56,836 nt of DNA from Patescibacteria group bacterium (GTDB lineage Bacteria > Patescibacteriota > Patescibacteriia > 2-12-FULL-60-25): contig JAGOQX010000005.1 of NCBI GenBank assembly GCA_018063105.1, positions 1-56,836 of the forward strand, given 5' to 3'. Positions 48,270 through 55,110 of this stretch are shown here, piece after piece. The notes beneath the pieces are model-generated. The model saw nothing but the letters and a program-made list of their open reading frames with translations. It had not been told where the DNA came from and made no database searches. Numbering within the stretch: position 1 is the first letter of the stretch; every line of letters begins with the position of its first letter. The position numbers and the translations under genes are program-made.

Positions 48270-50906
48270 ATGTCCAACTATCAACCGCATGAAATCGAGA
48301 AAAAATGGCAGGATGCCTGGGAACGGGATGGGGTGTATCACGCCAAAGACCTGCTAGCTTCTGAAAAAGAGAATAAATTTTTCGGCTTGGTTGAATTTCC
48401 ATACCCGTCCGGTGATGGGTTGCACGTTGGTCACCCGCGTTCCTATACCGCGATTGATATTGTGACGCGAAAGAAGCGAATGGACGGAAAAAACGTGATG
48501 TATCCGATCGGTTGGGATGCGTTTGGGCTTCCGACGGAAAATTATGCAATCAAAAACAAGGTGAAGCCGGCAGACGCGACGGCGAAGAATGCGGCGAATT
48601 TTAAACGTCAGATTCAGTCTCTTGGCATTGGTTTTGACTGGTCACGCGAAATCAACACGACGGACCCGAAATACTACAAATGGACGCAATGGATGTTTTT
48701 GAAATTTTTCTCCAGCTATTTTGACGAGATCGAAGGTCGCGCATTGCCGATCGAAGACTTGGCAATTCCAGAATCTGTTTCGGCACAGGGCGAGATGGCT
48801 GTTCGCGAGTATATTGATGCGCATCGGATGGCGTACAAGGCAGAGTCGACGATTAACTGGTGTCCAAAAGATAAGATTGGGTTGGCGAATGAAGAGGCGC
48901 AGGGTGGAATTTGCGAACGATGTGGAACACCGGTGGAGCAGCGCATCAAATCGCAATGGATGATTCGTATTACAAAGTATGCCGATCGATTGATCGATGA
49001 TTTGAAGAACGTTGATTACCTCGAAAAGATCCGCGCACAACAAATTAATTGGATCGGACGCAATCAGGGGGCAGGTGTGGATTTTCAGATTGAGAGAACC
49101 TCCCCTAACCCCTCCTTCGTAAGGAGGGGGATCGAAGAAAAGATCACTGTCTTTACAACGCGACCGGATACATTATTCGGTGCATCATTTATTGTAATCT
49201 CACCGGAGATGGCAAAGAAATGGATGGATGCAGGTTGGCAAGCGACGGAAGAGGTTCGTGCGTATGTGACGCAGGCGATGGCAAAGGAAGAATTGGAACG
49301 AACGGCAGGAAGTGGAAAAGAAAAGACGGGCGTCGACTCCAGTATCTTTGCGATCAATCCAGCAAATCAAGAAAAAATCCCAGTCTGGATCGCGGACTAC
49401 GTTTTGGGAAACTACGGAACAGGCGCCATCATGGCAGTCCCGGCGCACGATGAGCGAGATTTTGAATTTGCCACGAAGTTCGGATTGAAGATTGTGAAGG
49501 TCGTTCAACCGTCAGCGCTTCAAATAGTTCCTCAACCCGTGAATAACGTTGCAGCTGGTGCGCAAACAGAAGTTCGAGTACAAGCTGATTGTTGGACGGA
49601 AGAAGGTATTGCAATCAATTCCGATTTCCTCAACGGTCTCCCAACATGGAAAGCGAAAGATGACATGATTAGTTGGTTGGAGGAGAAGGGGATTGGTCAA
49701 CGCAAAACGACATATCGATTGCGCGACTGGGTATTTTCTCGTCAGCGCTATTGGGGTGAGCCGATCCCGATCGTGCACTGCAAGACGTGTGGATTTGTCC
49801 CAGTTCCAGAAGAGCAACTACCGGTCACGCTCCCTGATATCGGAACGTACGAACCGACGGATACTGGCGAGTCGCCGCTTGCGTTGGTTCAATCGTGGGT
49901 TGAAGTTTCATGTCCAAAGTGTGGCGAGAAAGCAGAACGCGAAACAGACACGATGCCGAACTGGGCTGGTTCATCTTGGTACTTCTTGCGCTATTGCGAT
50001 CCGCACAATGATTCTGCGTTTGCTAATCCGGAAAAGATGAAATTCTGGTTGCCCGTTGATTTGTATAACGGCGGGATGGAGCACACGACGTTGCATTTGC
50101 TGTATTCCCGTTTTTGGTACAAGTTTTTGTACGACTTAGATTTGATTCCACATGAATGTGGAAACGAGCCATATCTCAAACGTCGATCACACGCGTTAAT
50201 TATGGGTGCTGGCGGCATCAAGATGTCGAAGTCCAAAGGAAATGTTGTGAATCCGGATGAATGTGTTTCTGAGTATGGCGCTGATGTATTCCGCATGTAC
50301 GAAATGTTTATCGGTCCATACGATCAAGATGCGCCATGGGACACGCAGGGGATTGAGGGGATTAAGCGATTTTTGGAAAAAGTCTGGAGTCTCTTTGAGC
50401 CTGGAAGTGTTCAGGAAGGTGCGACATTACCAGCAGAAGTTGAGACGCTCTACAATCAAACAATAAAAAAAGTTGGAGAAGATATTGAGCAGCTACACTT
50501 CAACACAGCGATTTCTGCAACGATGATCTTGGTGAATGCGCTAAAGACGATTTTGAACGAAGGTGGGAAGATCTCACCAGCCGTCGCCGGTGACGTCTTA
50601 AAGTTGATCGCGCCATACGCGCCGCACATGACGGAAGAACTATGGTACGGAATGGGAAACACAGCCTCGATTCATCACGCCTCATGGCCAATATTCGATT
50701 CATCAAAACTGACGAACGCGACATTTGAGTTAGTCATCCAAGTGAACGGAAAAGTCCGAGATCGCGTGACGGTTGACGCAGAGATTACAGAAGAGCAGGC
50801 AAAAGAGATCGCGCTGAAATCAGAAAAAGCGCAAGCGTTTATCGAAGGGAAGACGTCCGTGAAGGTGATTTACGTGAAGGGGAAGTTGGTTAGTGTATCG
50901 GTTTGA
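48270..50906 (+). CDS. leuS: leucyl-tRNA synthetase with in-frame palindromic insertion
   Basis: 878 residues from the ATG at 48270. Class I signatures: 'HVGHP' (HIGH) in 'GDGLHVGHPRSYTAIDIVTR' and 'KMSKSKGN' near residue 653. Zinc site 'CPKDK...CERCG', editing domain with 'TVFTTRPDTLFGASF', and the anticodon-binding end are all present. At about residues 277-288 the segment 'ERTSPNPSFVRRGIEEK' is encoded by a short palindrome (49109-49129), an in-frame mobile repeat inserted just before the editing domain. The frame is kept and all catalytic motifs remain, so the enzyme should work. Confidence 0.98.
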   Translation: MSNYQPHEIEKKWQDAWERDGVYHAKDLLASEKENKFFGLVEFPYPSGDGLHVGHPRSYTAIDIVTRKKRMDGKNVMYPIGWDAFGLPTENYAIKNKVKPADATAKNAANFKRQIQSLGIGFDWSREINTTDPKYYKWTQWMFLKFFSSYFDEIEGRALPIEDLAIPESVSAQGEMAVREYIDAHRMAYKAESTINWCPKDKIGLANEEAQGGICERCGTPVEQRIKSQWMIRITKYADRLIDDLKNVDYLEKIRAQQINWIGRNQGAGVDFQIERTSPNPSFVRRGIEEKITVFTTRPDTLFGASFIVISPEMAKKWMDAGWQATEEVRAYVTQAMAKEELERTAGSGKEKTGVDSSIFAINPANQEKIPVWIADYVLGNYGTGAIMAVPAHDERDFEFATKFGLKIVKVVQPSALQIVPQPVNNVAAGAQTEVRVQADCWTEEGIAINSDFLNGLPTWKAKDDMISWLEEKGIGQRKTTYRLRDWVFSRQRYWGEPIPIVHCKTCGFVPVPEEQLPVTLPDIGTYEPTDTGESPLALVQSWVEVSCPKCGEKAERETDTMPNWAGSSWYFLRYCDPHNDSAFANPEKMKFWLPVDLYNGGMEHTTLHLLYSRFWYKFLYDLDLIPHECGNEPYLKRRSHALIMGAGGIKMSKSKGNVVNPDECVSEYGADVFRMYEMFIGPYDQDAPWDTQGIEGIKRFLEKVWSLFEPGSVQEGATLPAEVETLYNQTIKKVGEDIEQLHFNTAISATMILVNALKTILNEGGKISPAVAGDVLKLIAPYAPHMTEELWYGMGNTASIHHASWPIFDSSKLTNATFELVIQVNGKVRDRVTVDAEITEEQAKEIALKSEKAQAFIEGKTSVKVIYVKGKLVSVSV
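49099..49132. repeat. palindromic element inside leuS
   Basis: CCCCTCCTT-CGT-AAGGAGGGG (49109-49129) within AACCTCCCCTAA...GGGGGATC. It encodes SPNPSFVRRG in the LeuS frame. The same peptide-coding palindrome type occurs in many bacterial genomes as a mobile repeat (established pattern). Confidence 0.8.
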
Positions 50907-50927
50907 AATACAAGAATACACGCAGGA

Positions 50928-50983
50928 GATCATAACTCCTCCAGCCTCCTCTTTTCTAAAGAGGAGGCTGGAGGAGTTTGATC
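50928..50983. repeat. complete palindromic element behind leuS
   Basis: A 20-bp perfect arm, ACTCCTCCAGCCTCCTCTTT, repeated inverted around TCT, with outer ends GATCATA and TTGATC. It lies 21 bases after the leuS stop and may also terminate transcription. Its left half matches the element at 22929. Confidence 0.8.
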
Positions 50984-50991
50984 TGGATTCT

Positions 50992-51276
50992 TTATTTCAC
51001 CCGACCTTCAACATTTGTATAAATCACAGAACGATGCAGAATCGCCAAAATCAGAACGACTTTTTTTTCTATTCGAAATACAACAAGGTAATTACCGACG
51101 CGTAATTTTCGATGTCCTTTGAGTGATTGGCGAAGCGGGATTCCAAAAATTTCTGGCTTTGAAGTGAGCTTCTGTTCAATCGCTAAGCGAATTCGTGTTT
51201 TCATCCCAACATCGAGTGACGGGATGTCGTCATGTACGACGATCGAGAGGTAGCGAATCTCGTAGCTCATTTCCAT
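50992..51276 (-). CDS. RelE/ParE-family toxin
   Basis: 94 residues with the RelE fold order: 'YEIRYLSIVVHDDIPSLDVG', helix 'MKTRIRLAIEQKLTSKPEIF', then 'LRQSLKGHRKLRVGNYLVVF' and 'RIEKKVVLILAILHRSVIYT'. 'GHRKLRVGNYLVVFRI' carries the basic and aromatic residues of ribosome-dependent RNases. It overlaps the upstream antitoxin by 10 bases, the usual toxin-antitoxin coupling. Confidence 0.92.
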   Translation of the reverse strand: MEMSYEIRYLSIVVHDDIPSLDVGMKTRIRLAIEQKLTSKPEIFGIPLRQSLKGHRKLRVGNYLVVFRIEKKVVLILAILHRSVIYTNVEGRVK

Positions 51277-51488
51277 GCCTGGGCGTGCGAGATTGTTTTT
51301 GCCCTCTTTGATTCTCGTCGTTCCGCGATCGTGAGGAGCGCCGCATCTTCCTCGATTTCAAGTGCTCGACGAATCAACTCAAGCGCCGTCGTGGCGACAG
51401 ACGTGTCATCACGTTTCGCAAAACGAATCAATGTTTGTTCGATATCCGCCGGGACGGTGAGGTTAATGCGATTTTTGGTGCTTGGCAT
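51267..51488 (-). CDS. ribbon-helix-helix antitoxin
   Basis: 73 residues: 'NRINLTVPADIEQTLIRFAK' then 'SVATTALELIRRALEIEEDA' is the strand-helix-helix pattern of CopG/RHH proteins. The C-terminal tail would wrap the RelE-like toxin. Together they form an autoregulated toxin-antitoxin unit. Confidence 0.9.
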   Translation of the reverse strand: MPSTKNRINLTVPADIEQTLIRFAKRDDTSVATTALELIRRALEIEEDAALLTIAERRESKRAKTISHAQAWK

Positions 51489-51624
51489 AGATTATAGATG
51501 AAGAGTAACGAAAGAGTAACGTTCTGTCAATTTTTAAAAAAAGTTCAGAATGTATTCAGTCTTGCACATAGCCGTGCGGGGGGGGGTAAACTTGTAATTA
51601 GTCTATTCATTAAAAGCTTTTTGT

Positions 51625-52116
51625 ATGTCTGAACAGTATAAAGGGGAAGTTGAAGTAGATGCTAAACTGAAACTAGGTCCTGCCGCGGTTACTCACCCGG
51701 GTGAAGAGGGGAAGATTTATGACAATAATGCGGATATAGATAATGATAGGGTCTATTTTTGGTCAAATCTGTCATTACAGGATATTGTAGAGAGACGTAA
51801 AAAGAGTTACGAAAATGGAGTAGAAGGAGGCTATCTGGATGGAGGAGAGTGTTGGAAGGGGTATATGTTTGCTGGAATTCTGGGTGAACTCAAACTTATA
51901 GATCAGCTAGCTAAAAAAGGGGCCACAGTTGAAGAGCTTCTTGCCGAGATAGAAAGGCTTCAAAACAAAAATACCGAGCTTATAGTTAAAATTGGTGAAC
52001 CTCGCCAATCAACAGCAGCGACGTACTATACTTGCTTAAAAATTCAGAAAGCATTAATTGATCTTAAAATAGATTTTGAACAAAAAATGAAATACGGCAA
52101 AATAAATAATAAATAA
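51625..52116 (+). CDS. unknown soluble protein (163 aa)
   Basis: 163 residues, charged, with helical segments ('QLAKKGATVEELLAEIERLQ', 'KIQKALIDLKIDFEQKMKYG') and a Trp/Gly-rich middle ('GGECWKGYMFAGILGELKLI'). No membrane segment or known domain. A strong terminator follows. AT-rich codon use differs slightly from neighbours. Confidence 0.65.
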   Translation: MSEQYKGEVEVDAKLKLGPAAVTHPGEEGKIYDNNADIDNDRVYFWSNLSLQDIVERRKKSYENGVEGGYLDGGECWKGYMFAGILGELKLIDQLAKKGATVEELLAEIERLQNKNTELIVKIGEPRQSTAATYYTCLKIQKALIDLKIDFEQKMKYGKINNK

Positions 52117-52149
52117 AAGTGCATTGATCGTTGATTAATAGATTGAGTA

Positions 52150-52182
52150 AAAACCAACCGGAGTTTGTCGGTTGGTTTTTTG
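52150..52182 (+). terminator. rho-independent terminator
   Basis: AAAACCAACCG-GAGTTTGT-CGGTTGGTTTT, an 11-bp stem, then TTTTGTG. Confidence 0.85.
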
Positions 52183-52192
52183 TGTTTATCTC

Positions 52193-52227
52193 TAGACAAA
52201 AATCGAAAAATGCGATAGCGGTATATG
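52193..52227 (+). promoter_or_regulatory. composite promoter-like element, copy 4 (second PemK-like gene)
   Basis: TAGACA (52193-52198), 23 bases, TATATG (52222-52227) with TAGCGG before it; ATG follows after one base at 52229, as in copy 1. Confidence 0.4.
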
Positions 52228-52228
52228 T

Positions 52229-52651
52229 ATGGATCAAATCGACCTACATACGCTCGAACTTTTTCTGGATTGGATGAAGCGAAAAATTAGGCTTCAAGTT
52301 TTGACTCGGGTTATCTATTTTTATGAACGAGAAATCTGGTGGGCGAGCTTAGGAGAAAATATAGGATCAGAAGAAAATGGAAAGCATGCTCAATTCGAGC
52401 GGCCAGTCATTGTACTCAAGAGGGTTAGTGCGGATTTACTATTTGTAATTCCTATCAGCACAGTTATAAAAAGTGGGAGTTGGTATGTTACGTTCGATTT
52501 TCATGGCGGACAGAGATCAGCACTACTTGTGCAGACGCGATCGATAAGTAGCCAAAGGCTCATTCGCAAGATGGGTACGATTGAGAGAAAAGTGTTTCTG
52601 GTGATTCAGAAAACTTTTATTTCATATATACAAAACGGAACCCTCGGTTGA
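52229..52651 (+). CDS. PemK/MazF-like toxin, second copy
   Basis: 140 residues. 'YEREIWWASLGENIGSEENG' and 'QFERPVIVLKRVSADLLFVI' match the first copy at 18692 over the whole PemK/MazF core; the last 20 residues are helical. No antitoxin gene is adjacent. Its stop codon lies in the RNA element R3, matching the position of R1 in the first copy. The short N-terminal extension differs from that copy. Confidence 0.85.
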   Translation: MDQIDLHTLELFLDWMKRKIRLQVLTRVIYFYEREIWWASLGENIGSEENGKHAQFERPVIVLKRVSADLLFVIPISTVIKSGSWYVTFDFHGGQRSALLVQTRSISSQRLIRKMGTIERKVFLVIQKTFISYIQNGTLG

Positions 52652-52674
52652 AGCCGTGGGTTCCTCGGAGCCCC
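52631..52674 (+). repeat. structured RNA element copy R3, 3' end of second PemK-like gene
   Basis: CAAAACGGAACCC, then CGG-TTGAAG-CCG, then GGGTTCC and TCGGAGCCCC. GGAACCC (52637-52643) pairs with GGGTTCC (52658-52664). Relative to R1 the third and fourth stem positions changed together (AT/AT to AA/TT), so pairing is kept. Confidence 0.65.
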
Positions 52675-52734
52675 AGTGTGGAGCAATGTACTTATAGATT
52701 AGCAGAAATTATTTTAATTGTCAACGTATTTTCT

Positions 52735-53964
52735 ATGCGCATCTCTATCCCTTCAAGTGTTGGTGAGCTTTCTGGTTGGATGATGATTTCGGCGTGTGTC
52801 GGCATCGGTCTCCGCGAAATTTTCCCGTGGTTGTCCCTCGCATCATCGGAGTGGATGATCTTATTGATCGGTTTCAGCATCCTCGTTGTCTTGATGTGGG
52901 AGTATTCGAGATTTACTCGTTCCCTTGCCTTGATCGTCCTCGCATTTTTTCTCGGCGTCTGGCGTGTTGATATCGCGCCGCCTCCGCGGGTCTATGTTTC
53001 AAATGGATCATTGATGCGAGTTACGTCTCATTCGCCGGGTGTGTGGCCGTGGTCTTGGTTGCAGCAGTATCGATCATATCTCACAAGTCGGATTAATCGG
53101 GCGCTTCCAGAGCGAGAGGCGACGCTGGTGAGTGGAATTTTGTATGGTGATGGAATATTTTCAAAACAGGACAAAGAGCTGTTTCGATCTGCGGGCATCA
53201 TGCATATCGTCGCCGTTTCCGGATCAAACGTCACCGTTGTCGTGGAATTCATCATTCTCGCAATGCTCACGTTGAATGCTCGTCGTCGCGTGACGTTCTG
53301 TGTTACTTCATTCGCGTTGCTTCTCTTTACTGGTTTCGTCGGGTTTTCCGCATCTGTCGTCCGTGCTGCTCTCATGGCTTGGTTGGTCCTTGTTGCTCGT
53401 GAGGTTGGTCGGATTCCATCTTCATTTCGTTCGTTGCTCGTCGTCGGCGTATTCCTGTTGCTCATCGACCCGTGGGCATTACGATATGACATTGGTTTTG
53501 CCTTATCATTTTTGGCGATGTGGGGGATTCTTGCTTGGGTTCCACTTTTTCAGCTGTATCTCCGTTGGCTGCCCGAACGATTTTTCATCAGGACCTCTGT
53601 GGCGATGACGTTGGCCGCGACCTTGATGACGGCGCCATACATTGCCTGGATATTCCATCGCGTTTCCCTGGCAGGTTTATTTACCAATGTTCTGATTCTT
53701 CCACTTGTCCCATTTATTATGTTGTGGGGAGCGGGTGTGATGGTTCTGGGTCAAGGACCGTTTGGTCTGTTTGCCATTCCAGTTATTGGTCTCACGCGTC
53801 TAGTTTTTTGGTTCGCAGAATTATCCAATATCGTGCCGTGGCTCGAAATACAAAGCGTGTCCGTTTCAGGCGTGGTGATTTGTTCTGTCTACGTCATTCT
53901 TCTGTATTTGTGGCTAATTCTTCGGAAGAAACTGACTTATCAACAAGGAGAAGGTGCTGTTTGA
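52735..53964 (+). CDS. comEC: ComEC/Rec2-like competence membrane protein, short form
   Basis: 409 residues from the ATG at 52735; the longer frame to 52648 would run through the RNA element. About ten membrane helices, and the ComEC core 'LFRSAGIMHIVAVSGSNVTV' with 'LFTGFVGFSASVVRAALMAW'. The metallo-beta-lactamase nuclease domain present at the C terminus of full-length ComEC is absent, as in many CPR genomes. It would form the DNA uptake channel, with the nuclease supplied separately or missing. Confidence 0.92.
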   Translation: MRISIPSSVGELSGWMMISACVGIGLREIFPWLSLASSEWMILLIGFSILVVLMWEYSRFTRSLALIVLAFFLGVWRVDIAPPPRVYVSNGSLMRVTSHSPGVWPWSWLQQYRSYLTSRINRALPEREATLVSGILYGDGIFSKQDKELFRSAGIMHIVAVSGSNVTVVVEFIILAMLTLNARRRVTFCVTSFALLLFTGFVGFSASVVRAALMAWLVLVAREVGRIPSSFRSLLVVGVFLLLIDPWALRYDIGFALSFLAMWGILAWVPLFQLYLRWLPERFFIRTSVAMTLAATLMTAPYIAWIFHRVSLAGLFTNVLILPLVPFIMLWGAGVMVLGQGPFGLFAIPVIGLTRLVFWFAELSNIVPWLEIQSVSVSGVVICSVYVILLYLWLILRKKLTYQQGEGAV

Positions 53965-54072
53965 CTAGTATGGATGAACAAAATGCTGTTTGTCAGAATG
54001 CGCGAACATCCTATTTTCGAGCAATTTGTTTTCTATTTCGCCTCGTATGTTTATATTCGCTAACACTTTATT

Positions 54073-54101
54073 TTGACCCATATCCTGAAGCGCCTTAGTC
54101 T
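54073..54101 (+). promoter_or_regulatory. promoter of the long structured RNA
   Basis: TTGACC (54073-54078), 17 bases, TAGTCT (54096-54101). Predicted +1 at 54108 is the first base of a hairpin, GTGGGTC-GTT-GACCC. Confidence 0.5.
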
Positions 54102-54107
54102 ATGAAT

Positions 54108-54440
54108 GTGGGTCGTTGACCCCGCACCTCGACAACGCAGAGGCTGGAAGGAGATCACGATGTGATGGTTCGTACTATCGGGAGCAGGTAGGAAGATAGA
54201 AGCGGTCCTAGGTTTGTTCCCCGCTATGGCGTGGTTCGCTGAAGTGGAGATGATGGGAAGAGGAATACGAAACATTGATTGTGATGAGGAGAGAGATTTG
54301 ATACGCGTACCATGTGAGCCATTCATGGGCATACGATTGCTTCGGCATCGCATCGCGTCACCAGACATCGTGATTCCCGAATTTAGCGGGATGAACCGTG
54401 ACTGCGCACACCAGCCTCTGCGAAGTCGTCAACGTGCGAC
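54108..54440 (+). ncRNA. structured RNA candidate, about 330 nt, unidentified
   Basis: A non-coding stretch between comEC and the next gene. A long closing helix joins its ends: 54136-54147 (CGCAGAGGCTGG) pairs perfectly with 54411-54422, extended past an AA/AA internal loop by CGAC/GTCG (54130-54133 with 54425-54428). Inside are ATCAC/GTGAT, CTATC/GATAG, AGCGG/CCGCT, CCATG/CATGG, a UGC-UUCG-GCA tetraloop hairpin and CCCG/CGGG. A promoter puts +1 at the first hairpin. RNase P (GAGGAAAGTC), tmRNA and SRP signatures are absent. It could be a stand-alone RNA or the leader of the gene at 54462; no clear terminator is visible. Confidence 0.55.
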
Positions 54441-54461
54441 ATTTCAGCTATTATTCACCGT

Positions 54462-55031
54462 ATGTCTTCCACTTTTTTCACCCCACAACGCATTCTCATT
54501 TCTATCGCTTGTCTTGGTTTGGTTGCTGCCATGTCACTTCGATTCACTCGAGTCGTCCTTGAGCAAAAAACCGGAGCCTCAACAGTTGCAGTCGCAACAT
54601 CAACAATTCCAGCGTTTACGAGCGCAACTGTTCATGGAGGCGATGTATTTTCTGGACTTGGACCAGAGTGGACCTATCTGTTGCAGGATGATTTGAAGCC
54701 AATTGAAGGACAGTGGCTTGCAGGAACTGTTCCGGTTCGTAATGCCGTTGTGAAAGTCTCTGGAAAAGAGACGCAGATGATGTTGATTGAAATGCGGATT
54801 ACCAATGAAGCGGCGTTACGGACCGCTTTGAAAAATTCCACAGCACATCCGGCAAAAGTTGGAGAGAAAAACGGCTATGTGATTCCAATGAATGACAGTG
54901 CAGGCGGAACGGGTTTTGCTTTGATCGGGAATAATCGTGTGTTGTTGATTCAAAACGGGTCTTCCTATCAATGGCCGGCCGTTGTTCAACCAGAAATTCA
55001 AGCATTTATTTCTAGCGTGTTAGTGCCGTAG
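54462..55031 (+). CDS. unknown membrane-anchored protein
   Basis: 189 residues. One hydrophobic segment at about 10-28 ('RILISIACLGLVAAMSLRF') serves as anchor; the rest is a small strand/helix domain outside the membrane ('VVKVSGKETQMMLIEMRITN', 'GTGFALIGNNRVLLIQNGSS'). No known domain. It directly follows the long structured RNA, which may be its leader. Confidence 0.75.
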   Translation: MSSTFFTPQRILISIACLGLVAAMSLRFTRVVLEQKTGASTVAVATSTIPAFTSATVHGGDVFSGLGPEWTYLLQDDLKPIEGQWLAGTVPVRNAVVKVSGKETQMMLIEMRITNEAALRTALKNSTAHPAKVGEKNGYVIPMNDSAGGTGFALIGNNRVLLIQNGSSYQWPAVVQPEIQAFISSVLVP

Positions 55032-55110
55032 TTAGCTCTTGTCCCGTCCGGGATGCATCGCGGGCGGAAGGTGGGGCAGGGTTCTTTCACAACTGAAGAG
55101 GAGTACGGTC

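Noticed and set aside
54108-54440. RNase P RNA, tmRNA or SRP RNA.
   Set aside because: The conserved GAGGAAAGTC and ACAGAA elements of RNase P, the tRNA-like ends of tmRNA and the GGAA-type SRP loop were not found.
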